Assembly (NCBI GenBank): GCA_018716135.1
Contig: DVKG01000009.1
Span: forward strand, 1 to 64,000
DNA length: 64,000 bases
Origin: Scybalosoma faecavium
Lineage (GTDB): Bacteria; Bacillota; Clostridia; Christensenellales; Christensenellaceae
Reading direction: 5' to 3'
Positions 15,641 through 24,379 of this stretch are shown here, in pieces (the stretch's first letter is position 1; every line of letters starts with the position of its first letter). The notes under the pieces are model-generated. The model did not search any database, had not been told where the DNA came from, and worked only from the letters and a program-made list of their open reading frames with translations. A program made the position numbers and the translations under genes.

Positions 15641-16829
15641 TCGGCAGCAAAACTGAAAATGTGTTTATTCCATTTTTGCTCTTTACCCACACTTTCCCGT
15701 TATGCATATATACTATGTTAGATAATATAGCCAATCCAAGCCCATGCCCGCCGTTATACGTCCTCGCTCTGTCCGTGCGATAAAATCTGGAAAAAATTCT
15801 CTCCGCTTCGTCCGGAGGTATCTCTTCTCCGGAGTTGGATACATCTATTCGGGCGGAACCATTTTCCGTCAGTTTGACGTCTATTACTCCTCCCTCGGAC
15901 GAGTATTTTATAGCATTGTCTATGAGAATTACGCATATTCTGCGCAAAAGCTCAGCGTCGCCCCAGACCGTAACCTTCGTGCTAGTATCGAATCTTATCT
16001 CTTTACCTTCTTCAAAAGCATGAGCCTCGAAGGTAAGCACAACGTCCGTGAGAAGATATTCTAAATCTACATCGGAAGCGATCATTTTTTTATCTACCGC
16101 CTCGTCCATTTTCGCCAGCTCCAGCATTTCCTCTGTCAGAGCCTTCATCCGCAAAGCTTCTGCATGGATAGAGGAGCACCATCTCACACTCTTTTCGTCG
16201 CTCGGATTTATTCTCTCGCTCAGCATCTCTGAGTTGGAAAGTATAACCGTCAGCGGGGTTTTCAGCTCGTGCGATGCGTCGGACACAAAAGCCTTGTTCT
16301 GCTGCCAGGCAATCTCGACCGGCTTTACCACCCATCGCGAAAGAAGAATGCCGACAACCACAAAAGCCGCCAGCGCTGCCAATCCTATAAACAGACAGTT
16401 ATTGAGCACAGCGCTGCGCGCTATCTGCTCCTGAGTCGTATCCAACAACGCTATTGTAAGGATTCCGTTATCCTCCGCACACTTATATCTCAAATTATAC
16501 TTAGATATATGGCCTTCTAAGGAACCTGTTTCAATTATTTCGTCTGCAAATCCTGTTACAGTCTCCTCGTCCATAGTATGGAGAAGATTCCCTCCGGTCA
16601 CTTTCGCTTCTCCATCTTCATCTACCGTTATCACACCAAAAGCGCGCCTCTCGCCGAACTCTCTCTGATGCAGTCCCCTGCCGTGTATCACCGCATCCAG
16701 CATAGCGTCCGCCCCTGAGCTGAGACTCCGTGACGTAAAATACATCAGCGCGCCAAAGGCAGCCGCAAGCAAGACCGTAACTATACATATTATTATTAAA
16801 ACAAATTTTAATCTAAGCTTTTTTATCAA
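15633..16829 (-). CDS. sensor histidine kinase
   Basis: This 398-residue membrane kinase pairs with the response regulator upstream. It has an N-terminal membrane segment (about 7-32), an extracytoplasmic loop, a second segment (about 145-165), the H-box SDASHELKTPLTV (about 183-195), the N-box LIDNAIKYS and the G-box GGHGLGLAI. The start is TTG 16829 with GAGGGTGAG before it. It has no HAMP signature that I can see between the second segment and the H-box. The signal it senses cannot be told from sequence. Confidence 0.93.
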   Translation of the reverse strand: MIKKLRLKFVLIIICIVTVLLAAAFGALMYFTSRSLSSGADAMLDAVIHGRGLHQREFGERRAFGVITVDEDGEAKVTGGNLLHTMDEETVTGFADEIIETGSLEGHISKYNLRYKCAEDNGILTIALLDTTQEQIARSAVLNNCLFIGLAALAAFVVVGILLSRWVVKPVEIAWQQNKAFVSDASHELKTPLTVILSNSEMLSERINPSDEKSVRWCSSIHAEALRMKALTEEMLELAKMDEAVDKKMIASDVDLEYLLTDVVLTFEAHAFEEGKEIRFDTSTKVTVWGDAELLRRICVILIDNAIKYSSEGGVIDVKLTENGSARIDVSNSGEEIPPDEAERIFSRFYRTDRARTYNGGHGLGLAILSNIVYMHNGKVWVKSKNGINTFSVLLPIK

Positions 16830-16854
16830 ATCTCACCCTCCGGCCGCTGTGAGA

Positions 16855-17541
16855 CTAGAAGGAATTTCCGTAACGCAGATGATAACCCACTTTTCTTATT
16901 GTCTCTATATTAACACCGGAGCGTATGTGCCTGATCTTCCTGCGCAGGAAGGACATGTATACCTCTACGTTGTTATCCGACGCATCCGAATCATAGCCCC
17001 AAGCTTTCAGCAGCATAGTCTCTTTAGTAACTACATTGCCCTTCGCCGCCATCAGCAAGCGCATAAGCTCCAGTTCCTTAGAGCTGAGCTTAACAAAATC
17101 CGGACCGCACACAAGCGCGCACGATGATACATTTAGGCGCAAATCCCCAAACTCCATCTGCTCAGTAACTACCTCAGGCTGCCTCCTCATAAGCGAGCGC
17201 AGGCACGCCAGCAGCTCTGCGATTTCAAACGGTTTGGTCAAATAATAATCTGCTCCGCTGTCCAAACCGCGTACTCTGTCCTGCACCTGAGAGCGAGCCG
17301 TCAGCATAAGTATAGGCGTGGACACCTTGGACGCTCTGAGCCTGCGTGTCACTTCAAATCCGTCCATTTTCGGCATCATGACGTCAAGTATTATCGCATC
17401 ATATATGCCGCTCTGCGCGTTATCCAGAGCAGCCATACCGTCGAAGCACATATCCACAGCATACCCGTTCCCCATGAGCACATCACCCAAGGTTTCAGCT
17501 AGACGCCGTTCGTCTTCGGCTATTAATAATCTCATTGGCAT
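16855..17541 (-). CDS. OmpR/PhoB-family response regulator
   Basis: This is a 228-residue two-domain regulator. The receiver domain has the acidic pair DE (about 9-10), phospho-acceptor Asp in IILDVMMPKMDG (about 52) and Lys in YYLTKPFE. The C-terminal winged helix contains LSSKELELMRLLM and VDVYMSFLRRKIR-like recognition elements. It starts the operon and is followed after 25 nt by the kinase. An 11-bp-spaced CTTAA repeat lies about 50-65 bp upstream, consistent with autoregulation. Confidence 0.93.
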   Translation of the reverse strand: MPMRLLIAEDERRLAETLGDVLMGNGYAVDMCFDGMAALDNAQSGIYDAIILDVMMPKMDGFEVTRRLRASKVSTPILMLTARSQVQDRVRGLDSGADYYLTKPFEIAELLACLRSLMRRQPEVVTEQMEFGDLRLNVSSCALVCGPDFVKLSSKELELMRLLMAAKGNVVTKETMLLKAWGYDSDASDNNVEVYMSFLRRKIRHIRSGVNIETIRKVGYHLRYGNSF

Positions 17542-17591
17542 ATTAATTACCTCTCTTAATTAGTCCGTTTTAAGCAATATAACACACGGCA

Positions 17592-17607
17592 CTTAAATAT
17601 AGCTTAA
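17592..17607 (-). promoter_or_regulatory. 11-bp direct repeat upstream of the response regulator
   Basis: TTAAG occurs twice with an 11-bp period on the minus strand. This is the spacing typical of OmpR-family dimers; the assignment is an inference. Confidence 0.4.
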
Positions 17608-17685
17608 TACTTAGACTTGAGAGCTATCTTACGCCAAATTCTCACACTTATTCCCTCTTATATATACACTTTTCTGCATAATATT

Positions 17686-18294
17686 CTAAATTTCGGCCCT
17701 CGGACGCCGTGCGTATTTGAACACACCGCCCGCGCGCGTTACCACAACCCCGCCCAAAGAAAGCGAGCAATGTGCAAAAACAGGCTCTCCGTCCAACATT
17801 CCGAGGCATATGCCGACGTGATTCTCACGCACAGCAGATGTGTTTTTAAATACAAAATCCCCCGCCCTCAGCTCACTCCATTCTATCTCTTCTGATTTAT
17901 CAAATTGATCGTATGTTACCGTGCCCGTCTCCTCTTGCGGAACGCCGGCCTGCCAATAGCACCACGCCACATATCCGGAACAATCCAGCCCAAACGGACG
18001 GACGCTTCCCGTGGTCACGCTCCCTTCGCTTTCCACAACCGCCGGCTCGCCCCAGCGTTCGTCTCGCCCCACGGCGTCACTCTTTCCTCCCCAAAAATAG
18101 TCAACTTCCCCCACCAACGAAACAGCAGCATCTAATACAACCTCCATTTTTGCACTTGTTTCGCCACGTTTTATTCTTTCTATCTCCGCTTGGCTTATAG
18201 GTTCATATCCTCCGGCGCATCCTGTCAATACCGTCACCTCCAATATCATAAGCGTCACAGCTAAAACGCTCGCTGTCTTATAACGCAATTTCAT
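17686..18294 (-). CDS. NlpC/P60-family lipoprotein
   Basis: This is a 202-residue predicted cell-wall peptidase. Residues 1-25 form a lipoprotein signal ending in LTGC, so it is likely anchored outside the membrane. The catalytic Cys is in GLDCSGYVAW (about 116-125), the His in ENHVGICLG, and a third polar residue in AHCSL. The family cuts peptidoglycan peptides. ATG 18294 gives the signal peptide its start, but the ribosome binding site there is poor, and the frame extends upstream about 39 codons. The gene is divergent from the ferredoxin at 18380. Confidence 0.82.
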   Translation of the reverse strand: MKLRYKTASVLAVTLMILEVTVLTGCAGGYEPISQAEIERIKRGETSAKMEVVLDAAVSLVGEVDYFWGGKSDAVGRDERWGEPAVVESEGSVTTGSVRPFGLDCSGYVAWCYWQAGVPQEETGTVTYDQFDKSEEIEWSELRAGDFVFKNTSAVRENHVGICLGMLDGEPVFAHCSLSLGGVVVTRAGGVFKYARRPRAEI

Positions 18295-18379
18295 ATTATA
18301 TCGTATGCGCCATGAATAAAAAAATCTCCACCGGGAAAGATAATGGCGAAAAATACTAATACCATTCAGGAGGCAAAAA

Positions 18380-18571
18380 ATGATTGTAGAAGTAGACAGA
18401 GACGGCTGCATAGCATGCGGAGCCTGCGAGAGCGTCTGCCCCGACGTATTCGCTCTGGACGACGACGGTCTGAGTTACGTCAAGGCTCAGCCCTCAACGC
18501 CCGAACAGGAAGAGGGCGCAAGAGAAGCGGCGGACGGCTGCCCCGTCAGCGTCATCTCTGCCGAGGATTAA
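18380..18571 (+). CDS. single [4Fe-4S] ferredoxin
   Basis: This 63-residue electron carrier has ligands in CIACGACESVCP and a last Cys in DGCPVSVI. The second Cys cluster is absent, as in Thermotoga/Bacillus-type [4Fe-4S] ferredoxins; the extra Cys in CESVC suggests the ligand set C-x2-C-x2-C..C. An AGGAGG site precedes ATG 18380. It stands alone before a terminator. Confidence 0.9.
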   Translation: MIVEVDRDGCIACGACESVCPDVFALDDDGLSYVKAQPSTPEQEEGAREAADGCPVSVISAED

Positions 18572-18608
18572 CAGCTGTAAAAACTCGATCTCTATAATAA
18601 AGCAATGT

Positions 18609-18650
18609 TAAAAAGACCTGCGGTGTTATATACCGAAGGTCTTTTTAACG
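18609..18650. terminator. bidirectional terminator, ferredoxin and uppP
   Basis: AAAAAGACCT..CGGT pairs with ACCG..AGGTCTTTTT around a short loop, with T-runs on both strands. Confidence 0.85.
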
Positions 18651-18663
18651 ATTAGAATCTTAT

Positions 18664-19458
18664 TTAAAATATCAAGCCGAAGCAGTATTTGTCCAGCAGC
18701 GTAAAGAGCCCTATAGCTACCATGTATACTGCAAAGCCGTAAAGCTTATGCTTGCTTATTAGATTGAGCATAAATCTAATAGCCAAAAATCCGCTGACCG
18801 CCGCGAAAATCATTCCCACCAGCGTCGGCAGTATTATCGATGTCTCAACCACAACCTCTCCCGTCGCCAGTTTAAAAAGCTGAAGCACCACTGATCCTAT
18901 TATTATAGGAATTGACATGAGGAATGAAAATCTAGCCGCGAGATTCCGCTCTACCCCGGCGAAAAGCCCGCCTGCCAAAGTGGAGCCGGAGCGAGAAATG
19001 CCTGGGATAATGGCTATCGCCTGCATACAGCCTATCCCGACCGCAGTAGGATAACCTATATTTTTCTTTTTACGCTCGCCCAGACCTTTGTCCAGCCATT
19101 CCGCAGCAATAAGCAGCGCAGCAGTAACCAAAAAACCAATGCCCAAATACGCACCGGAAAACGCACTGTTTATAAAATCTTCAAACAGCAGTGTGAAAAT
19201 CACACCCGGTATCGTCGCAACAATGAGCAAGCCTGTAAGCTTTTGCAGCGGTTTATGCAGTATACTTGATATATCCGCCCAGAATACAAACAAAACCGCT
19301 ACCAGCGTACCTACATGCATCATTGTGTCAAAAAATACCATATCCCCGTCCAGATTCATGATATTCTGAAAAAGCACTAGGTGACCGCTCGAGGAAACAG
19401 GCAGAAATTCTGTAAGCCCCTGCACTATTCCCAAAACTATCCCCTGTAATATATTCAT
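18664..19458 (-). CDS. uppP: undecaprenyl-diphosphate phosphatase (BacA/UppP)
   Basis: This 264-residue membrane enzyme recycles the lipid carrier of cell-wall synthesis and gives some bacitracin resistance. The conserved active-site blocks are LTEFLPVSSSGHL (about 17-29) and IAIIPGISRSGSTLAGGL, with about eight hydrophobic segments. ATG 19458 is preceded by AGGAAAGG and fits the family start; the open frame extends 26 codons further. Confidence 0.95.
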   Translation of the reverse strand: MNILQGIVLGIVQGLTEFLPVSSSGHLVLFQNIMNLDGDMVFFDTMMHVGTLVAVLFVFWADISSILHKPLQKLTGLLIVATIPGVIFTLLFEDFINSAFSGAYLGIGFLVTAALLIAAEWLDKGLGERKKKNIGYPTAVGIGCMQAIAIIPGISRSGSTLAGGLFAGVERNLAARFSFLMSIPIIIGSVVLQLFKLATGEVVVETSIILPTLVGMIFAAVSGFLAIRFMLNLISKHKLYGFAVYMVAIGLFTLLDKYCFGLIF

Positions 19459-19640
19459 ACACAGTCTATCCTTTCCTGCCTTGCCTATTAGCTTGGCACT
19501 TCGATACATTATACCAATGTTGCTCTTAGCTTGCAAGTGCTCAACCCTTACATTTCCGAAACATGAGGGAATACATATTGCTGATCGGGCATAAGCCTAA
19601 ATATGCAGCTGATATATCTTACAAGAAAAGGAGAGAGTTT

Positions 19641-20261
19641 ATGCCTGCACATCAAATCAAACCGTTAATGTATCCTTACTTCGCACTGGAGCCTTATATA
19701 GACACGCGCACAATGCTCCTTCATCACGATAAGCACTACGCCGCGTATGTTCGTAAATTTAACGAGCTTGCGGCTCAAATGCCGGAAGAACCGGACGTCG
19801 TCAGCGTGCTCACGGGCGAGGCCGAGATTCCGGAAGGGCTCGCCTCCGATCTGAAATGGAACGCCGGCGGCATATACTGCCACGAGCTATACTTCTCCTG
19901 CATGGGGCGCAAGGCAAACGCACTTCCGCGTTCTTCAGCTTTAGACATGGCAATACAGCGCGATTTCGGCGGCATGAGCATTTTTAAGCGCAATTTTTCT
20001 TATGCCGCAGAAAACCTCAAAGGGTGCGGATGGGTATGGCTCGCGAGCGACACAGGCGGCAATCTCAGCATATCGACAACTTCCAAAAATGAAACCGTGC
20101 TGCCAAAAGATCTGCAGCCTCTTCTCATACTGGACGTCTTTGAACACGCTTATTATTTAAAATATCAGAACAGACGAGCCGAATACGTAGCTAACTGGTT
20201 CAACGTGGTGACTTGGGGCAATATCGCGAATACATACGAAGGCTTCACCACAGACCCATAA
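19641..20261 (+). CDS. Fe/Mn superoxide dismutase-like protein
   Basis: This 206-residue protein matches the Fe/Mn SOD fold. Metal ligands are the first His in LLHHDKHYAAYV (about 27), the second in GIYCHELYF (about 81), and Asp and His of LDVFEHAYYLKY. Two usual markers differ: the NxAGGHxNHxxFW block reads NAGGIYCHELYF, and DVWEH reads DVFEH. The metal shell is intact, so activity is plausible. ATG 19641 follows AAAGGAGAG. It is near the superoxide reductase gene on the opposite strand. Confidence 0.88.
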   Translation: MPAHQIKPLMYPYFALEPYIDTRTMLLHHDKHYAAYVRKFNELAAQMPEEPDVVSVLTGEAEIPEGLASDLKWNAGGIYCHELYFSCMGRKANALPRSSALDMAIQRDFGGMSIFKRNFSYAAENLKGCGWVWLASDTGGNLSISTTSKNETVLPKDLQPLLILDVFEHAYYLKYQNRRAEYVANWFNVVTWGNIANTYEGFTTDP

Positions 20262-20264
20262 GCT

Positions 20265-20302
20265 AAAAAAGCCCACCTCTCGCAAATAAGAGGCGGGCTG
20301 AT
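20265..20302 (-). terminator. terminator of the superoxide reductase
   Basis: On the minus strand AGCCCGCCTCTT pairs with AGAGGTGGGCT, followed by TTTTTT. Confidence 0.8.
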
Positions 20303-20319
20303 GAATATTTAGCCTGAGA

Positions 20320-20688
20320 TTAAAGCTCTTTTTTCCAAAGACCGTGCAGATTGCAGTATTCATAGACAGCGATGGGCTTATCGTCCGTTACCTTAAACTC
20401 AGCCTTAGGAGCTTCGCCCGGGGCGAGATATTTTACCTGACCGCCCTTTTCTGTCTCAAGATAGATGAACTGTATGTAATGAACATCCTGCATGGGATGC
20501 TCTACACTGCCGACACATACCTCTACAGTGTCGCCGTTGACCTTTACTTCGGGCACATGCTTTTCCTTCGCAGCGTCAACCACGCCTGCGTCCAGCTCTT
20601 TGAGACCTTCCAGAGTCTCTGTCCCAATACCTGTTCTGACAATCGTAGCCAGCTTTGTCTTTTCATCTGCATAAAATTTCAGTGCCAT
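20320..20688 (-). CDS. superoxide reductase (desulfoferrodoxin-family), Cys4 site lost
   Basis: This 122-residue enzyme reduces superoxide to peroxide. The active-site iron ligands are visible: His in KHVPEV (about 44), two His in EHPMQDVHYIQ, and Cys and His in EYCNLHGLW at the end. A short desulforedoxin-like N-terminal segment (KFYADEKTKLATIV) is present but has none of the four Cys that bind the second iron, so only the catalytic site should remain. ATG 20688 follows AAGGAG. Confidence 0.9.
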   Translation of the reverse strand: MALKFYADEKTKLATIVRTGIGTETLEGLKELDAGVVDAAKEKHVPEVKVNGDTVEVCVGSVEHPMQDVHYIQFIYLETEKGGQVKYLAPGEAPKAEFKVTDDKPIAVYEYCNLHGLWKKEL

Positions 20689-20758
20689 TTTTTATTATCT
20701 CCTTGAATGTAGTTTTCTGTATTTATTTGCCCCAATTTTCTTATCAAAGGAGCTCATT

Positions 20759-22036
20759 ATGATTATACACGTCGTAAAGCCGGGTGAAACACTTTTTTCC
20801 ATAGCAAATATGTACGGAGTCAGCCCTTGGAGCATTTCTTCGAGAAACAAGCTCGTTTCCGAAGCCCTTGTGCCGGGGCAGACCCTAGTCGTCCTAAAGC
20901 CTGAGCTTCTTACAACAGTTCGTCCGGGAGACACTCTGTATTCCATCGCGCAAAGCAACGGAATGAATGTAAACAAACTCATCCGCATGAATCCTTGGCT
21001 CACTCGAAATTCCTCTCTCACCCCGGGTCAGCAGCTCGCTCTCAGCTATGGCGCCGCTCTGCGCCCGCTTGTAGTCACCGGGTACGCATACCCCTTCGCA
21101 AACATGCAGCTTCTCTCGGAGACTCTGCCTTATATCAGTTGTCTCATGCCTTTTACTTACGGTTTTAACTCTGACGGTACACTGGTATATCTAGATGACG
21201 ACGCACTGCTTAACGCCGCGAGAGTAAACGACGTCCGGCCTTTTATGCATTTGTCTACCCTTACGCAGGAAGGCAATTTCGACAGCGCTCTCGCCGTATC
21301 TCTATTCCAAAGCCCCGCCATGCAGCGCACTCTTTTGGATAATGTCGTAGGAACTATTCTAAGCAAAGGCTATGACGGCTTAGATATAGATTTCGAATAT
21401 ATACCCGGTCAGTTGGCGCCGAGCTACGCCGCTTTCGTTCGAGCAGCACGGCAGCGCCTCGCGCCTTACGACAAGCGCGTTATCTCCGCTCTCGCGCCTA
21501 AAATCTCCGGCGAACAGCGCGGCTTGCTGTACGAAGGTCACAGTTACGCTGACCTCGGAGCCGTATCCGACGCCGTTTTGCTCATGACATACGAATGGGG
21601 CTACACATACGGTCCGCCTATGGCAATAGCACCCATAAACAAAGTGCGCCAAGTCGTATCGTATGCGCTGACTCAGATACCCGCGCAGAAGATGCTCCTG
21701 GGTATACCGAACTACGGCTATGACTGGCCTCTGCCTTTCATCGAAGGGCGCACACGCGCGCAGTCTATCTCCAACGAGCGCGCAGTCGAGCTGGCACGCA
21801 TCCACGGCGTAAGTATACTATACGACGACGAAGCCCAATCTCCGCATTTTCAATATACAGACACGGACGGCTCGCGCCACGAGGTCTGGTTCGAGGACGC
21901 CCGGAGCATCTCAGCAAAATTCGATCTAATAGACGAGTTCTCTCTGCTCGGCGCGGGCTACTGGAATCTCATGCGCCCCTTCGCTCAAAACTGGCTCGTG
22001 CTGGGCTCCCGATATGACGTGGTCAATCTTCGCTAG
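20759..22036 (+). CDS. LysM-GH18 spore cortex hydrolase (SleL/YaaH type)
   Basis: This 425-residue protein has two LysM repeats at the N-terminus (VVKPGETLFSIANMYG and VRPGDTLYSIAQSNG) that bind peptidoglycan, then a glycoside hydrolase 18 domain with the catalytic motif DGLDIDFE (about 205-212). There is no signal peptide, as in coat-deposited SleL/YaaH. The family is an N-acetylglucosaminidase that cuts cortex during germination. ATG 20759 follows AAAGGAG. The 3' end overlaps the facing small gene by 14 nt. Confidence 0.92.
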   Translation: MIIHVVKPGETLFSIANMYGVSPWSISSRNKLVSEALVPGQTLVVLKPELLTTVRPGDTLYSIAQSNGMNVNKLIRMNPWLTRNSSLTPGQQLALSYGAALRPLVVTGYAYPFANMQLLSETLPYISCLMPFTYGFNSDGTLVYLDDDALLNAARVNDVRPFMHLSTLTQEGNFDSALAVSLFQSPAMQRTLLDNVVGTILSKGYDGLDIDFEYIPGQLAPSYAAFVRAARQRLAPYDKRVISALAPKISGEQRGLLYEGHSYADLGAVSDAVLLMTYEWGYTYGPPMAIAPINKVRQVVSYALTQIPAQKMLLGIPNYGYDWPLPFIEGRTRAQSISNERAVELARIHGVSILYDDEAQSPHFQYTDTDGSRHEVWFEDARSISAKFDLIDEFSLLGAGYWNLMRPFAQNWLVLGSRYDVVNLR

Positions 22037-22226
22037 CCTCATCATCAGCAGGGAAAGGCGTATGTATTGAATACAAATCCGCAAGGCGCTTCGCTTCTTC
22101 CACACTTAGCGGCTCGGACGGCATCAGCCCCGTACATTCTGTAGCGCTGCCTACGTGGAACATATTGTAAAATGCGTCATCCTCTATGTTAAATCTTTCC
22201 GCGGTCTTTTTTTCTTCGTCCTTCAT
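22023..22226 (-). CDS. small acidic protein of unknown function (67 aa)
   Basis: The frame has AGGAAAG before ATG 22226 and ends inside the last codons of the SleL gene. The product is acidic, has no membrane segment and no Cys pair, and includes MPSEPLSVEEAKRLADLYS. I do not recognise the family. It is divergent from the 50-residue frame at 22346, with about 120 bp between them. Confidence 0.65.
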   Translation of the reverse strand: MKDEEKKTAERFNIEDDAFYNMFHVGSATECTGLMPSEPLSVEEAKRLADLYSIHTPFPADDEASED

Positions 22227-22345
22227 TTTATCTTTCCTTTCTTCTTTTCTTTTTTGTTTATATTATCCCGCTGTTTTTCAGAAATATGCAGGATAATACT
22301 GCGCTGCGTCGGATAGCCTAAATAAAAAAAGGAGATAACCGACAA

Positions 22346-22498
22346 ATGGACGAAAGCTTTTTTCTCACTAATCCCGACGTAGCGAAATACTTCCGCTCTT
22401 TGCCTCTCGACGTACAAGCCGCGCTTCTAAAAAACGACGTGGCGATATCCTCTCTCGGAGAGCTTCAGCTCTGGGCGGAACATTACATGCACAGCTAA
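22346..22498 (+). CDS. small protein of unknown function (50 aa)
   Basis: A 50-codon frame starts at ATG 22346 behind AAGGAGATAACC and ends at TAA 22498. The peptide starts MDESFFLTNPDVAKYF and contains LPLDVQAALLKND, a pattern seen in small clostridial proteins of unknown role. It has no Cys cluster and no membrane segment. The good ribosome binding site is the main evidence. It is divergent from the gene at 22023. Confidence 0.6.
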   Translation: MDESFFLTNPDVAKYFRSLPLDVQAALLKNDVAISSLGELQLWAEHYMHS

Positions 22499-22595
22499 AA
22501 TATTATTCACGCATTTTCCTAAAAGTTTTATTGAATTCTGCACGAGGTTATGTTAAATTAATAATACAGATAATATTAAAACTAAACAGGAAGGA

Positions 22596-23018
22596 ATGCA
22601 CGTGAATATTCTCTTTTTTCTGCGTCCGAAAAGCGACGTCGCCGTTATTTGCAGCAGCATGCTGGTGGAAGATGCTCTTAGGATAATGCGAAAAACGAAT
22701 TATACAGCTCTGCCCGTTATTGACAAGCAAGGTGAATACGTCGGCACGCTGACGCAAGGCGACCTGCTCTGGTATCTGCATGATTCCAAAGACATGAAAC
22801 GCTCCGTTCTCTCACCGATAAAAGCTGTTCCCCGCCTGCACGACAACGCGAGCATCCCCGTGAGCACAGATATGGAATCTCTGCTGAACCGAATGCTGGA
22901 GCAGAACTTCGCTCCCGTGACGGACGATCGCGGAGTTTTTATAGGTATCGTCACTCGCCGCAGCATCATGGAATATTTCATGAGACGACTCGATTCTCTT
23001 ATCGAAGAAGAAAAATAA
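22596..23018 (+). CDS. CBS-domain protein
   Basis: This 140-residue protein is a CBS pair (Bateman module): first CBS about 15-65 (TNYTALPVIDKQGEYVGTLT) and second about 75-130 (NFAPVTDDRGVFIGIVTRR). Such modules bind adenine nucleotides and regulate partners; none is fused here. ATG 22596 sits almost on top of AGGAAGG, so the in-frame GTG at 22602 may be the true start. Confidence 0.85.
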   Translation: MHVNILFFLRPKSDVAVICSSMLVEDALRIMRKTNYTALPVIDKQGEYVGTLTQGDLLWYLHDSKDMKRSVLSPIKAVPRLHDNASIPVSTDMESLLNRMLEQNFAPVTDDRGVFIGIVTRRSIMEYFMRRLDSLIEEEK

Positions 23019-23167
23019 CAGCCGGCTTATTCAGTATTTTCAGACTCTGCATATCCATCTATAAATAACCGGAAAAAAGGCAACTCTCATATTCAGCACA
23101 AGTATAAAATTTGATAACCGCACAACAAATAGTGCAAATCGAACAACAGACGAATAAAGAATTATAC

Positions 23168-23199
23168 AAAAAACTCTGCATAAATGCAGAGTTTTTTGT
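23168..23199. terminator. bidirectional terminator, CBS gene and Old Yellow Enzyme
   Basis: AAAAAACTCTGC, ATAAAT loop, GCAGAGTTTTTT, symmetric on both strands. Confidence 0.9.
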
Positions 23200-23207
23200 G
23201 CTGCTTT

Positions 23208-24272
23208 TTACTTGAATACCTTGCAGCTCAATCCGCCCGGCGAAAAGCACTTATTGCAAGATATACATTTCGGTTTCGCATAGTCTCCCGACGCCCAGCG
23301 GCTCACTATGTCCGGTTCGCATATCAGCGGCCTGCAAAGGCTTATGGCTTTCACTTCACCCTCGTTTATCGCCTCTTCCATTCGCTCAGGGCTGCGGTGG
23401 CCTCCCACGCTTATTACGTCTGCGCTGACATTCTCTGCTATTTTCAGAGCCTCCGGTAAAAAGTGCGCTTCATCCTCCTGTTTGCTCACTCTTCTCGCAG
23501 ACGCACTTCTCTTAGACATGGCTATCCCTCCGCTTATCTCCGCGGCGTCAAGCCCCATATCAGACAGCTTTTTACATACAAACATACATTCCTCAAGCGT
23601 TATTCCGCCTTCTTCCCCGTCCTGCGAATTAATCTTTATCCATACGGGATAATCTCTGCCTACCGCTTTTCGTACAGCCTCATATACTTCGAACACAGCT
23701 CTCGCTCTCCCGTCTATCTCGCCGCCGTATTCATCCTGACGTTTATTATATATCGGCGATAGAAACTGACTCAGCAAATATCCATGCGCCGCGTGTATCT
23801 GCACTCCGTCTGCGCCCGCCTCCTTGCATTTCGCCGCCGCAGAAGCGAAGCTCTCTGCCAGATCGGCTATTCCCTCTTTGCTCAGCTCGCGCCAATTCTT
23901 ATCCGGCAGCTTCGACGGTGCGACAGGCGGCAGGCCGGCATCTGTACGCGCGACCTTGGCGCCGCAGTTCGCCAACTGAACCACGAGAGCGCAATTGTGT
24001 TTATGAGCCAGCTCTGCCAGCTCTCTCAGCCCGTCTTGAAAGCTTGGGTCGTAAGCTCTTACCATGCTGTCGATTACGCAGGAGTTTTCATCCACACCCG
24101 TCATACCCGTTATAATCGTGCCTACCCCGCCTTCAGCCAGCGCCGTATAAATCTCGCGCATACGATTGTCATAACGGCCTTGATCCGCAGAATACTCAAA
24201 AGTCGCGCTTCTTACCAGTCTGTTTTTGACCTTTATGCCTCCCAGAACAGTCTCTTCAAATAGCTTTCTCAT
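23208..24272 (-). CDS. NADH:flavin oxidoreductase (Old Yellow Enzyme family)
   Basis: This is a 354-residue FMN TIM-barrel. Signs include LKNRLVRSAT-like KNRLVRSATFEY at the start, VVQLANCGAKV, the active-site HAAHGYLLSQFLSP (about 178-191), WIKINSQDG and the phosphate-binding ISVGGHRSPE region. A C-terminal CISCNKCF could bind a cluster or be a remnant of the longer dienoyl-CoA-reductase layout, but no NAD/FAD domain follows. The substrate is unknown. It is divergent from an Rrf2 regulator with overlapping promoters. Confidence 0.9.
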   Translation of the reverse strand: MRKLFEETVLGGIKVKNRLVRSATFEYSADQGRYDNRMREIYTALAEGGVGTIITGMTGVDENSCVIDSMVRAYDPSFQDGLRELAELAHKHNCALVVQLANCGAKVARTDAGLPPVAPSKLPDKNWRELSKEGIADLAESFASAAAKCKEAGADGVQIHAAHGYLLSQFLSPIYNKRQDEYGGEIDGRARAVFEVYEAVRKAVGRDYPVWIKINSQDGEEGGITLEECMFVCKKLSDMGLDAAEISGGIAMSKRSASARRVSKQEDEAHFLPEALKIAENVSADVISVGGHRSPERMEEAINEGEVKAISLCRPLICEPDIVSRWASGDYAKPKCISCNKCFSPGGLSCKVFK

Positions 24273-24328
24273 AGCTGCCCTCCCTGTTGTATTTTTTTAA
24301 TTTACAACTAAAGAGTATCATATCGGGC

Positions 24329-24357
24329 TTGTAATGTCAATACTTACATCGTATAAT
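24329..24357 (+). promoter_or_regulatory. promoter of the first Rrf2 gene, overlapping the OYE promoter
   Basis: TTGTAA (24329-24334), 17-bp spacer, TATAAT (24352-24357). On the minus strand TTGACA (24335-24340) lies inside this spacer and probably serves the OYE gene, so one bound regulator could affect both. Confidence 0.7.
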
Positions 24358-24379
24358 ATTGTATAAAGAGGTGATAAAA

